Both the position numbers and the translations under genes were made by a program. Shown here piece after piece: positions 27,287-36,543 of a DNA stretch of 64,000 nucleotides; position 1 is the first letter of the stretch; each line of letters begins with the position of its first letter. The stretch is from Sphingomonas phyllosphaerae 5.2. GTDB lineage: Bacteria; Pseudomonadota; Alphaproteobacteria; Sphingomonadales; Sphingomonadaceae. The stretch is from assembly GCF_000419605.1 (NCBI RefSeq), contig NZ_ATTI01000002.1, positions 60,818 to 124,817 of the forward strand. Reading direction: 5' to 3'. The notes below the pieces were generated by a model. It had not been told where the DNA came from, did no database searches, and worked only from the letters and a program-made list of their open reading frames with translations.

Positions 27287-28333
27287 GAGCGTGATGACGT
27301 GGATCTGAATCGCTGAGGATTCCCATTGGGCTGGCGATCTGATTCACTGTGCTGGCTGGCGAAGGAGGCCAGCCAGCATGTCAAAGCCGTATTCGATGGA
27401 CCTGCGGGAACGGGTGGTCAGGGCGGTAATCGCCGATGGCATGTCGTGCCACGCGGCTGCTTCACGCTTCGGGGTGGCGCCGAGTTCGGCGATCAAATGG
27501 GTGCGGCGCTTTCGCGATACGGGCAGCGCCGCGCCGAGCCGGATGGGTGGTCGCCGATCCAACATCCTGTCCGGCGCGACACGTGACTGGCTGCTGGAGC
27601 GGATGACCCGCGACTTCACCTTGCGTGGACTGGTAGCGGAGTTGGCGGGCCGCGACGTGAAGGTCGACTATGTTCAGGTCTGGCGGTTCGCCCATGTCGA
27701 GGGGCTGAGCTTCAAAAAAAAGCGTGCTGCCCGCCGAACAACTCCGTCCCGCAATTGCCCGGCGTCGCGCGCAGTGGAAGAAATACCAGGGTCGGCTTGA
27801 TCCGGCGCGTCTCGTCTTCATCGATGAGACGTGGGTGAAGACGAACATGGCCCCCTTGCGCGGTTGGGCACCGGTCGGCCAGCGGCTCCATGCCAAGGTG
27901 CCCTACGGCCACTGGCGCACGATGACGTTCCTGGCGGCGCTGCGCTGCGACCGGATCGACGCGCCGTGCGTGCTGGACCAGCCGGTCAACGCGCAAAGCT
28001 TCACCGACTATATCGAGCAGTGCCTCGTGCCGACGCTGTCGCCCGGCGACGTCGTCATCATGGACAACCTCTCCAGCCACAAGAAACCCGCCATCCGCAA
28101 CGCTATCCGTGCGGTCGGTGCCAGGCTGCTGTTCCTGCCGCCCTACAGCCCGGACCTGAACCCGATCGAGCAGGTCTTCGCCAAGCTCAAGCACCTCATG
28201 CGCAAGGCCGCCGAGCGATCCCACGAGGCGACATGGAGACGCGTCGGCACGCTTCTCGATGCCTTCTCCCCCGCAGAATGCCGCAACTACCTCGTCAACT
28301 CAGGATATGGGTCAGCTTGATGTCATCCGACTC
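27287..28333 (+). mobile_element. IS630-family insertion sequence
   Basis: A 1047-bp element bounded by TA dinucleotides (27285-27286 and 28334-28335), the IS630 target duplication. Ends are imperfect inverted repeats: GAGcgtGATGACgT on the left and, read inward, GAGtcgGATGACaT on the right. It contains one transposase gene in two frames. Confidence 0.85.
27378..28320 (+). CDS. IS630-family transposase in two frames
   Basis: Two overlapping frames. The first (27378-27800) has the paired-like HTH: LRERVVRAVIADGMSCHAAA, RFGVAPSSAIKWVRRFRDTG. The second (to 28320) has the catalytic DDE core: RLVFIDETWVKTNM, DVVIMDNLSSHKKPAI, and LPPYSPDLNPIEQVFAKLKH. They must be joined near 27714-27721, where eight A follow TTC. 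Reading the second frame needs loss of one A (net +1), so transcriptional slippage on the A-run is plausible, as in other IS630 elements; otherwise it is an inactivating indel. Confidence 0.85.
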
Positions 28334-28435
28334 TAGTCGACTGCGGCGCGCTCGACGCGCTTGATGATTCCCTGCCGCTGCATGTCGGGTGTCAGCTCGT
28401 GGCCGACCGCGCAGAGCGCTTTGCCTAGTGCTTTG

Positions 28436-28675
28436 TCAAAAATCGGTCAGGCGCGTGGCTGCCGGCCGCCCGGCGGTGCGATCGTCGAACAACGACAGGA
28501 TCGTTGTGTTCGCCGGGTAAGCAGTGTCCATCTGTGCGTTGGATAACGCTGCCATAGCCACGATGTCGCCAACGCTGTTCCAGTCTATGCCTTCCATTTT
28601 GGTGAGATAAGCGCGACGTAAATGGCCATCTTTGTAGTTTGGGCCTACGATTGCAACCGCCACATGCCTGTTGTT
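28436..28675 (-). pseudogene. C-terminal fragment of an interrupted gene of unknown function
   Basis: About 79 codons on the minus strand, RHVAVAIVGPNYKDGHLRRA, YLTKMEGIDWNSVGDIVAMA, ending in TRLTDF and a stop. The composition is protein-like and different from the flanks. It starts exactly where the IS2-like element ends (28676), so the upstream part of the gene was cut off by the insertion. A matching N-terminal piece may lie beyond the element at 31320-31670. Family not recognised. Confidence 0.5.
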
Positions 28676-28680
28676 GCCCC

Positions 28681-29625
28681 CTAAAGGCGTGACGGGGCCT
28701 CGCGGGTTTGTGCGATGTAATCGCGGGGTGAACGATAGCCCAAGGCGCGATGCGGATGCACCTCATTGTAGTGCGCCAGCCATCCTGGCAGTTGCTTGAT
28801 GACCGTCTGAGCGTCCGGCCTGGGGTTCACGCGGACATAGTCGCGTTTGAGGGTTCGGGCGAACGCCTCGGCCATGCCGTTCGACTGCGGGCTGCTGACC
28901 GGAGTGGTGCGCGGCAGCAGGCCGATATCGCGGGCGAAGGTGCGGGTGTCACGGGCGGTGTAGCAGCTGCCGTTGTCGGTCAGCCACTCGATGGGTTTGG
29001 GTAGGCGGTTCACGGGTCCGTAGCGGTGCTCGACGGTGGCGACCATCAGGTCCTGCACGTCTTCGGCGGTGATGCCGCCCGCCGTTGCCACATGCCCCAT
29101 CGCTTCCCGGTCGCAGCAGTCGAGCGCGAAGGCGACGCGGACCTTCTCGCCATTGTCGCATGCGATCTCCAGCCCGTCGGAGCACCAACGCGTGTTGCGC
29201 TGGTCGACGGCGATGCGGCCGTCGTGACGCCGTTCCTCGTGATGTTCGCCATCTCGCCGGAGCAGCAGCCCATGCACCTTCATGACGCGGTAGACGCGCT
29301 TTGGATTGGGCGCTGCGCGCCCGGTCTTTTCGGCCTGCCGGCGCAGCAAGGCATGCACGCGACGATAGCCGTAGGTCGGCAGATCGGCGACGAGCAACCG
29401 GATGTCGGCGACCAGTTCCGCGTCCGGCAGCGGCGGCCGTCCACACGGTCGCGGAGGCGGTCTGTTGCGCATCGGGGACAGATGCTGGCGGGTAATGCCG
29501 AGCGCGTCGGCTGCCTTGGTCACAGACCAACCCCCGGCAACGAGGTCGAGCGCAGCAGCAGTTGTGGGATGGTCCGCCCCCTTACGGAGCGACACGGTCA
29601 GACGCATACTGGCCGTCTTCATCAA
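28681..29625 (-). CDS. IS2-like transposase OrfB (DDE integrase)
   Basis: 314 residues. LPTYGYRRVHALLRRQAEKT, then RWCSDGLEIACDNGEKVRVA with the first catalytic Asp, WLTDNGSCYTARDTRTFARD with the second, and SNGMAEAFARTLKRDYVRVN with the Glu. It ends HYNEVHPHRALGYRSPRDYI. This matches the catalytic domain of IS2-type elements. Its partner orfA is displaced about 1.3 kb upstream by the nested IS110, so frameshifted OrfAB cannot be made now. Confidence 0.85.
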   Translation of the reverse strand: MMKTASMRLTVSLRKGADHPTTAAALDLVAGGWSVTKAADALGITRQHLSPMRNRPPPRPCGRPPLPDAELVADIRLLVADLPTYGYRRVHALLRRQAEKTGRAAPNPKRVYRVMKVHGLLLRRDGEHHEERRHDGRIAVDQRNTRWCSDGLEIACDNGEKVRVAFALDCCDREAMGHVATAGGITAEDVQDLMVATVEHRYGPVNRLPKPIEWLTDNGSCYTARDTRTFARDIGLLPRTTPVSSPQSNGMAEAFARTLKRDYVRVNPRPDAQTVIKQLPGWLAHYNEVHPHRALGYRSPRDYIAQTREAPSRL

Positions 29626-29636
29626 GGAGGACCGTC

Positions 29637-30664
29637 ATGACAGAGGTAGCGGTAATCGGCATCGACATCGGCAAGACGTCATTCCATCTGGTTGCGCTAG
29701 ACGCGACAGGTGCGATCCAGTGGAAGAAGAAGGCCAGCCGTGCCCAGCTAATGCGGCACATGGATGCGCTGCCCCGCTGCCCGGTCGGTATGGAGGCATG
29801 CTGCGGTGCTCACCACCTCGCGCGCGAGCTGACGGCGCTCGACCACGACGTCCGGCTAATGGCGCCTCAGTTCGTGAAGCCGTTCCTTAAATTGAACAAG
29901 AACGACTACCTCGATGCCGAGGCGATTGCCGAAGCAGTACAGAGGCCGACCATGCGCTTTGTGCCGGCCAAGTCAGTTGAGCAGCTTGATCTGCAGGCAC
30001 TGCACCGCGTGCGCGAACGTCTCGTGAGCCGCAGGAACGCCGTCATCAACCAAATCCGCGCCTTCCTGTTGGAGCGCGGCATCGTGTTCCGCGCTGGTCG
30101 GCGCCACATGGCGCGCGAGATGCCAATGCTGTTCACCGACGACCGCTCCACTCTGTCGCCACGAATGCGCACGATCCTGCAGCAGCGGTGGGACGAGTGG
30201 CGCAGCCTTGAGTCCGACATCGACGCGGTTACCAAGGAGGTCGAGACGATTGCCGCTACAGACGATGGTTGTCGGCGGCTGCTCGCGATACCCGGGGTCG
30301 GACCGATAGTTGCCACAGCGCTGGTCGCGGCCGTCGCGGACGGCACGGGCTTCAAGCGAGGGCGTGACCTTGCCGCATGGCTGGGCCTCGTCCCCCGTCA
30401 ACATTCCACCGGTGGTAAATCGACGCTTCTGGGCAAGTCCAAGCGCGGCAATAGCACCTGCGCCGACTGTTCATCCACGGCGCAAGGTCGGCAAGCATGC
30501 ACATGAAACGTGAGCAGGGTCTCGGCCTGTGGCTTGATCAGCTTGAGATGCGAACGCACAAGAACGTCGCGGTCGTCGCACTGGCGAACAAGATCGTACG
30601 GATAAGTTGGGCGGTGCTCGCCCGGCAAGAGGAGTATCGGCCACCCGTGCCGATCGCTGCCTGA
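29637..30664 (+). pseudogene. IS110-family transposase, frameshifted
   Basis: The N-terminal RuvC-like part has VIGIDIGKTSFHLVALDATG and NKNDYLDAEAIAEAV (DEDD residues); the C-terminal part has LLAIPGVGPIVATALVAAVA and GRDLAAWLGLVPRQHSTGGK. The frame breaks near 30455, where GNSTCAD replaces the family GNTYLR. Reading on in a different frame restores RRLFIHGARSASMHM and MRTHKNVAVVALANKIVRIS to a stop at 30662-30664. A single-base loss therefore inactivates it. IS110 enzymes cut DNA under the guidance of an element-encoded bridge RNA. Confidence 0.85.
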
Positions 30665-30892
30665 CGCCGGACACCCGCACGAAGAAGTCTGCAAGCAGAG
30701 GAGTGATGGCAAGCAGTCGATGGTGACATGGTTGAAGCCTGGCCAAAAATGCAGCCGTCAAAAGGCTGGAGCAGTTTGAAAGGACAACCGTGGCGCGTAT
30801 CCCATCATGGCCAGGGGCCGAGATGCCCCACAAACAGGACGGATACATTTACGCAGACTGTGCTGCCAATCGCATCTCACGCTTGCCAGACG
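30665..30892. other. non-coding flank of the IS110 element, candidate bridge-RNA region
   Basis: About 230 bp between the IS110 stop and the start of the resumed orfA homology. It carries no gene. In some IS110-family members the bridge RNA is encoded in a long non-coding end; here only 12 bp lie before the transposase start, so this 3' flank is the only place it could be. No structure was computed. Confidence 0.35.
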
Positions 30893-31276
30893 GGGGCGGA
30901 CCATACATTTCTTGGGCCCTGCGGCCCGGGACACGGCTTCGCGGAGCAGTTCGTTCTCCATGGCCTTCTTGCCCAGCAGCCGCTGCAGTTCGCGCACTTG
31001 CGCCTCCAGCGCCCGGTACTCTGACGCCGGCACCACTTCCTCGCCGGCTGCCGCGGCGGTCAACGCGCCCTGGTTCATCAGCCTGCGCCACGTGAAGACC
31101 TGGCTGCCGCTGATGCCGTGCTGGCGGGCAACAAGCGACACGCTCATCCCCGGCAGATACGTCTCCTCGACGATCCGGATCTTCTCATCCGGTGTCCACC
31201 GCCTCCGGCGCTGCACACCGGAAAGGACCTCGCCGTCATTGTAACGCATGGTCGTACCGTCAGTCATATGCCTCAC
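30893..31276 (-). CDS. IS2-like transposase OrfA (HTH)
   Basis: The conserved part (about 128 residues) contains [60 protein letters not shown], then the leucine-zipper segment [20 protein letters not shown] and [16 protein letters not shown]. This is the DNA-binding OrfA of IS2-type elements. The frame continues past the end of homology to 30758 inside the nested IS110 sequence. Confidence 0.8.
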
Positions 31277-31319
31277 TCTTATCCAAGAGCGAGATCCTGT
31301 CAGGTCAATTAGGGGGCCA

Positions 31320-31670
31320 CCTCAATGCCGCTGTAACGGCCCATAACAGTGGTCGAGCTGAACCAGCGCACGGCATGCGGACGGCGTAGTATCGCCTCAA
31401 GTCGTGGACTTGGCCAACATCGGCAGGATCGCCGAAAAGCATGAAGTTTAAGTTTACGAGACTTGCTGCAGCCTTGTCCGCTTCCACAGGTGCCAAGGCC
31501 AGCAGGTTGGCGCGCAGCTGCCAGTGCGGACGCGCAACCGGACCTCTCTTGCAGCCGTATCAATGCGGGTGCGCAGCATGTCGCCATAACGCTGCTGCAA
31601 TCCCTGTACTCTGACACACAGGCTTCCTCGAAACGTGGGAATGAAGCGGCCGTGCGAGGGGGCGATCATG
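31320..31670 (-). pseudogene. decayed or interrupted gene remnant
   Basis: On the minus strand, protein-like stretches appear in shifting frames: QGLQQRYGDMLRTRIDTAAR in one, then WQLRANLLALAPVEADKAAA and SLVNLNFMLFGDPADVGQVH in another. A frameshift near 31525 separates them. It ends at the IS2-like element and may be the front of the gene whose back is at 28436-28675. The family is not recognised, so the link is an inference from strand and position. Confidence 0.4.
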
Positions 31671-31860
31671 CTTTGTACCAGCGTGCGGGTCTGTTCGCGA
31701 ATGCGCGACTTGACCGTGATAGTATTGTTAGCCGCTGCGGGAGCGCCGGTGTGGGGAGGCGGAGCGTCAGGCGTCGTCTGGGCGCAAGTACCGTGGCTAT
31801 TATCTCAGCTAGTGCCATTGCGATACCTACGACTATCCTCACCATTAGGTATGGCCCCGC

Positions 31861-31890
31861 AAAAAAAAGGCGGCTTCCAAGGAAGCCGCC
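31861..31890 (-). terminator. rho-independent terminator of the TonB receptor
   Basis: Hairpin GGCGGCTTCC-aa-GGAAGCCGCC (31869-31890) followed, in the minus-strand direction, by a run of eight T (31861-31868). It lies 24 bases beyond the receptor stop. Confidence 0.9.
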
Positions 31891-31914
31891 GTGAATTAGT
31901 AAGATGCCTAGCGC

Positions 31915-34900
31915 TTAGAAGCGGAATCGGATTCCCGCATAGTAGCGGCGACCAAAAACATCATAAACGCCGGCATTTGTATCGGTACCGGTCGTGTTGA
32001 AGTTCGAGAGCGAGAGAATATTTGGAGCTTTGGTGTCCAGAAGGTTGTCGGCGCCGAGATAAAATTCAAACTGATCCGACGCCTTGAACGACATCTGGCT
32101 GTCTAGATAGAACTTAGCCGGGACGCTGATAGCGCCTGGTTCCAGATCGAACCCAGACAGCGTCTGATCATCCTCGTTCGACCGGCCGAAGTAGGTGCCG
32201 GTGAAGTTCAGGTTGAAGCGCTGGTTGGTGTAGCCCAAATTTGCTGTGAAGCGATCCTTGGCTGCTCCGATCTCACCAGCGAAATTGTCGCGCGCCGCCC
32301 CCGGTAGCGGAATCGTGTAGCCGTCGAATACGTGCGTGTAAGCGACGCGCACGTTGACCGCGCCACCCAAACCGACGCCGTCCAGCGGCAGTCGCTGGGT
32401 GAGGGTCACGTCCAGACCCGATGTTGCCAGCCGCCCGGCATTAACCGACCCCGCGTTGACGAACTCCAGCGTACCCGCGCTATTAACTGCCGTGGCAGTG
32501 GCCCGGCGCTGGATGAACGCGCAATAGGTCGGGTTGCCCTGATTATAGCATTGGTCGAGGATGAACTGCCGCGGCGGCGGGGTGATCGCGTTGGCGATCT
32601 TGATGTTGAAATAATCAACACGCAGCACGGTATTGCGCAGAAAGTTGATCGAGCGCGGATTAATTGTGATGCTGCCGGTGTAGGAGTCCGACGTTTCTTC
32701 TTTCAGGTTCGGGTTGCCGCTATTGAAGCCGCTGACGCCCTGACGATCAAGCAGCGTGATAGCGAAGGCGCCGTTGGCAGCGATATTGGCCGACACGCCC
32801 GGTGCTGCGCGGCAGATATCGCCCAAGGTGCCCCCGCCCGTTGCCGTCACGCCAACGCAGGGGTCGGTAACCGAAGGAAAGGTCTGCGACGGACCGGTGA
32901 ATAATTCGCCGACGTTTGGCGCACGCACCGCGCGCGCGTAGGTGCCGGTGAAACGGATATCCTCGATCGGCGCCCACTCTACGCCTCCGCTGTAGCTGTA
33001 AACGGTCCCGACGGTCGAATAGTCGGAAATACGGCCCGAGCCACGGACGCTGAGTTGCTGGAAGAACGGCGTGTCAGCGAGCAGCGGGATGTTGATCTCG
33101 CCGTAAGCTTCCTTCACGTCGAACGAGCCAGCGGTGTCAGGAAGCGCATTGCCACCGTTCAGGCCTGCGTTGGTCAGAGCGTCATTGTTCTCCGAACTGC
33201 GCTCGCGGCGGTACTCGCCGCCGATAGCGACCCCGACCGGACCAGCTGGCAGGTCAAAGATCGAGCCGGAAATGTTGCCCTGTACGACCTGCTGCGTCAC
33301 GCGGGTTTGGAAGGTCTGTTCGGCGTTGAGATACGCCAGCGCTTGCGACGAGATCGTATTCTGGCCGAAGATATTTACCGGCGCGCAGCCCTGCGCCCGT
33401 GCATTGGCGTCGGCACAAACCGGGGTGACGCCACCGGCGAGACCTACGCTCTGCGCAGTGACCACGGCGAAGGCATTGCGGAAGTTGACGGTGTTGATTT
33501 GGCCGTTGCCGCTCTGATTCTCGGTCGTCTGCCCGAAATTGTACGTCAGGTCCCAATGAAACTTGTCGTTGATGAAGTCGCCTTCGAGCCCCGCAACGAA
33601 GCGGTAAAAGTCGCGCGACGTGGTGCTGCGGCGAGTACCAAACTCGAGCAGGCGACGCGAGAAACCGATGTCCTTCAGGCCGTCCCCGTTAGTATCGGTC
33701 GCGGCATTATAGATTGCGTCCGGCACAAACGGATTGCGCACGATGTCGAAAGCGCCAGCCGTTGCTCCGGGCACGCGCGTCTCGATCGGCGCCTGACCGC
33801 CGGTGCCCGGATAGGCGCCGGTGGAGCCAGCCGAGGAGAAGCCAAACGGCTCGATGTTACGGCTCGAAGTGGTCTTGGCGTAGGTTGCCTCGCCGATAAA
33901 GCGGATCGAATCGCTGATATCGTAATGCGCGCGCGATGCGAAAAGGTAGCGCTCGACCGGGACTGCAATCGTGCGGAAGTTCTGACGATTGAATCCGCGC
34001 GCCGGCAGCGCAGTGCCGGCGGGTACGCCGCAGGCGCGTGCCGAGTTCCCGCTGATGGGGCCGCCGTTCGAGCTGAAGCCACGCTCCAGCGCGTTGTTCG
34101 TAGGGTTGAAAGTGAACTGACAAGCGTTTGCGCCCGTGCCCGTGGTGAACACGCCCTGCGACGGAATGCCGGAGAAGGTCGGCGAGATCGACGTGCCATA
34201 ATCGGCCGGGTTGTCGCTGTTCCCGCTGAAGAAGGCGTCCGTATCGTCGACCTGCGTATTGGCGCGTTGGCGCGACAGCAACTGACCCTGGCTGGTGTAA
34301 CCAACGTGCATCATGATGTTGCCGCGGTCCTCAGCGAAGTTGCCGCCGACTGTCACGTTGGCCTGATAGTCGGGCGTGTCACCGCGCTGTGTGAAGCCAT
34401 ATTGCGCGTTGGCCTCAATGCCCTGGAAGTTGTCCTTATAAACCAGGTTCACGACACCGGCGACAGCGTCCGAGCCGTACAGCGACGAGGCGCCGCCGGT
34501 AAGGATATCAATCCGCTGTAGGAACTGCGCTGGTACAACGTTGATATCGACCGTTGCCGTACCAGGAATACCAGCCACGACCCGGCGACCATTAAACAGC
34601 ACCAGCGTACGGTCAGTGCCGAGATTGCGCAGGTCGACCGTCGCCGCGCCAGTGCCCGAAGTCAAGAAGGCGGAATTAGTGCGGCTGTACGCGGGCGAAC
34701 CGAACACCGGGTTTTCGAGTAACACGTCCTGCACGTTGGCAACGCCCGACTGGGCGATCTGCACGTCGCTGATCACCTGCACCGGCGACACCGAAGTGAT
34801 CGTTGCTGAAACGATGCGCGATCCGGTAACGACGACGTCTTGGTTCTCGGTCGTGGCGGTGCCGCGGCCGGCTGCGGCCTTCGCCTCGTTTGTCTCGCCG

Positions 34901-35046
34901 TTGGCATCTTCCTTGCTCGACTGCGCGCCGAGCGTGTCTTCTTGGCCCTGGGTCTGTGCCAGCACCGGCGTGGAGATCAGTGCGATCCCTAGGACGATCG
35001 GCGCGACGCCTGCCCGCAGGCCGGCGATACGGCTGAAAGTGGTCAA
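31915..35046 (-). CDS. TonB-dependent outer-membrane receptor
   Basis: 1043 residues. Signal peptide TTFSRIAGLRAGVAPIVLGI ending PVLAQ; TonB-box-like QDVVVTGSRIVSATITSVSP; plug with NLGTDRTLVLFNGRRVVAGI and GGASSLYGSDAVAGVVNLVY; barrel ending RRYYAGIRFRF. The start is the TTG at 35046, because GGAGG is seven bases upstream; an in-frame ATG at 35073 precedes that site. GC content is lower than in the other receptors here, and it lies beside IS elements, which suggests acquisition. The ligand is unknown; the plug resembles large receptors for peptides, sugars or siderophores. Confidence 0.88.
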   Translation of the reverse strand: MTTFSRIAGLRAGVAPIVLGIALISTPVLAQTQGQEDTLGAQSSKEDANGETNEAKAAAGRGTATTENQDVVVTGSRIVSATITSVSPVQVISDVQIAQSGVANVQDVLLENPVFGSPAYSRTNSAFLTSGTGAATVDLRNLGTDRTLVLFNGRRVVAGIPGTATVDINVVPAQFLQRIDILTGGASSLYGSDAVAGVVNLVYKDNFQGIEANAQYGFTQRGDTPDYQANVTVGGNFAEDRGNIMMHVGYTSQGQLLSRQRANTQVDDTDAFFSGNSDNPADYGTSISPTFSGIPSQGVFTTGTGANACQFTFNPTNNALERGFSSNGGPISGNSARACGVPAGTALPARGFNRQNFRTIAVPVERYLFASRAHYDISDSIRFIGEATYAKTTSSRNIEPFGFSSAGSTGAYPGTGGQAPIETRVPGATAGAFDIVRNPFVPDAIYNAATDTNGDGLKDIGFSRRLLEFGTRRSTTSRDFYRFVAGLEGDFINDKFHWDLTYNFGQTTENQSGNGQINTVNFRNAFAVVTAQSVGLAGGVTPVCADANARAQGCAPVNIFGQNTISSQALAYLNAEQTFQTRVTQQVVQGNISGSIFDLPAGPVGVAIGGEYRRERSSENNDALTNAGLNGGNALPDTAGSFDVKEAYGEINIPLLADTPFFQQLSVRGSGRISDYSTVGTVYSYSGGVEWAPIEDIRFTGTYARAVRAPNVGELFTGPSQTFPSVTDPCVGVTATGGGTLGDICRAAPGVSANIAANGAFAITLLDRQGVSGFNSGNPNLKEETSDSYTGSITINPRSINFLRNTVLRVDYFNIKIANAITPPPRQFILDQCYNQGNPTYCAFIQRRATATAVNSAGTLEFVNAGSVNAGRLATSGLDVTLTQRLPLDGVGLGGAVNVRVAYTHVFDGYTIPLPGAARDNFAGEIGAAKDRFTANLGYTNQRFNLNFTGTYFGRSNEDDQTLSGFDLEPGAISVPAKFYLDSQMSFKASDQFEFYLGADNLLDTKAPNILSLSNFNTTGTDTNAGVYDVFGRRYYAGIRFRF

Positions 35047-35294
35047 GATAGTTCCTCCGGAATGAGCATCCATTCAGAGCCCCTGTTTTAGCTCTCTTCG
35101 AGGACGAAGCCTGCGCTGCCGCCTTCGATTAGCAAAACATGCCCCACCAGATTTTGCATTGTAAGCTCCGTGTAGTGCGATCGTCACAAATGCGATCGTG
35201 TGTGGCGGCAGTGCCACAGTAAGTCGATCTTCGCTTGATACGTTACGCCCTGCGGCATAGCTTCCCTCTACGACACCGGGGCAAAAGGAAGACG

Positions 35295-35795
35295 ATGCTC
35301 GCAACTCGATCGATAATCGTCATTGGGCTGACCGCCGGGGTCATCGTTTCAGGGGCATCATCCGCCGCGGCCGAGCGTCGTCCGCTCGCTGGCTTGTTTG
35401 CTTGTCTGAAACAGTCGGACGCAGGGAGACGCGCGTCTTGTCTGGAGGTGGAAGCGCAGCGCCTTCAGGCGGCCGAGGGTAGCCGGGACATCGTGGTCAT
35501 GGATCGAGCGCAAGCTGCCGAGCTACGGAAGAGTGCCAAGGGTCGTGCGAACCCAGCTAAACAAGAGCGAACAGCGTTCGTGCCGATAGATACGACGCTT
35601 ACCGGCGCGCAACTCGTCGGTGCTAAGTGGCTGTTCAAGACGCAGGGGAATGGCGATTGGATTCAGGCCGAGGTGGGCGAACTTGGTCGCATGCCGCGCA
35701 CCGGGGATCGTTTCCGTGTACGGCGCGGAACGATAGGTGGCTTTCTGGCAAATATTGGCACCGGTCCGGCGGTCCGAGTGCGCAGCGTGCAGTGA
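35295..35795 (+). CDS. predicted secreted protein, paralogue of 13748-14467
   Basis: 166 residues with a signal peptide SIIVIGLTAGVIVSGASSAA. Then CLKQSDAGRRASCLEVEAQR, DIVVMDRAQAAELRKSAKG, and a C-terminal beta-rich part KTQGNGDWIQAEVGELGRMP, GDRFRVRRGTIGGFLANIGT ending PAVRVRSVQ. The order Cys pair, 'IVV..RA' helix, GNGDW, RF.V and a final RVR matches the gene at 13748. AAAGGAAG precedes the ATG. It is divergent from the receptor at 31915-35046. Function unknown. Confidence 0.7.
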   Translation: MLATRSIIVIGLTAGVIVSGASSAAAERRPLAGLFACLKQSDAGRRASCLEVEAQRLQAAEGSRDIVVMDRAQAAELRKSAKGRANPAKQERTAFVPIDTTLTGAQLVGAKWLFKTQGNGDWIQAEVGELGRMPRTGDRFRVRRGTIGGFLANIGTGPAVRVRSVQ

Positions 35796-35987
35796 TATGC
35801 GACCATCGACCGCTGGGATGGCGGCCTTGCACGATGCGTAATCGGTCTACTTCGACGGAGCCGTCAGTCGCTTGCTATTCGCCGGCGGTCGGGCAGATGC
35901 TCACGGAGGTTCGGCTACTGACTAAGTAAGTGCACCGAAGGTAACATCCGGGGTGACACCCGCCCTCTTCCATGCCAAGGGCCGCGC

Positions 35988-36131
35988 ATGATCGAGCTTT
36001 CCCGCGAACTGGTCGCCTATGCGATCATCGGCGTGCTGGTTGCCGTGGCGGTGCCTACCGCCATCGTCGTCATGCGTCGCCGCAAGCGCGAGAAGTTGCG
36101 GCGGCGTGGCATCAAGACCTACGGGCATTGA
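35988..36131 (+). CDS. short single-span membrane protein
   Basis: 47 residues: MIELSRELVAYAIIGVLVAV, then AVPTAIVVMRRRKREKLRRR, ending GIKTYGH. One hydrophobic helix with a strongly basic cytoplasmic tail, the classic layout of small bacterial membrane proteins. No clear ribosome-binding site. It lies in the same direction as and just before the 89-residue gene. Confidence 0.5.
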   Translation: MIELSRELVAYAIIGVLVAVAVPTAIVVMRRRKREKLRRRGIKTYGH

Positions 36132-36165
36132 TCGCCGGGCGCCTGGCGCGACCTGACGTCCCGCA

Positions 36166-36435
36166 ATGGCGAAGCGCCGCCTGTATCTGACCGCCCGACT
36201 TCCGGATGGCTATGTGAAGACGATCGGGCCGACGGCGGCACCGTTCACGCACTACTGGCGCATCGTCGCGACGCTGGCGAACGGCGCGACGGAGGTGTTC
36301 TGGGGCCATACCGCCTCGCTGGCCGAGGCGAAGCGCAAGCGGGTGGCGCTGGACGATGCCGCGCGGCAACGCGGCTGGCGCGACCATCGCTTCGAGATCG
36401 TCGAACTCGAACGCACGGACGCCCCGCCCGCCTAG
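36166..36435 (+). CDS. conserved hypothetical protein
   Basis: 89 residues, soluble: AKRRLYLTARLPDGYVKTIG, PFTHYWRIVATLANGATEVF, WGHTASLAEAKRKRVALDDA, then RGWRDHRFEIVELE. Codon use is normal for the genome and the strand order (beta, beta, helix, beta) is coherent. I do not know the family. Confidence 0.6.
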   Translation: MAKRRLYLTARLPDGYVKTIGPTAAPFTHYWRIVATLANGATEVFWGHTASLAEAKRKRVALDDAARQRGWRDHRFEIVELERTDAPPA

Positions 36436-36543
36436 CCCGGTGGAGCGGGATCGCGACCGGCCGGCGGTTTCTTGCGCGCATGCCCGGCGGGCGATCGATG
36501 ATGGAAGCGTGGAACCACGGTTCGGGCCGGATATCAATCGACG

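Larger units (their letters stand above)
28676..31319 (-). mobile_element. IS2-like IS3-family element carrying a nested IS110-family element
   Basis: Its ends share TGnCCCCCTAA: TGCCCCCTAA at 28676-28685 and TGGCCCCCTAA at 31309-31319 (minus strand). The orfA-like gene is near the right end (minus) and the orfB-like integrase near the left, so the transcription order is orfA then orfB as in IS2. They are separated by about 1.3 kb containing an IS110-type transposase on the opposite strand. I see no matching target duplication. Confidence 0.75.

Noticed and set aside
31635-32000. A plus-strand frame with a hydrophobic start near the receptor terminator
   Set aside because: It runs through the terminator hairpin and into the antisense of the receptor; no ribosome-binding site.
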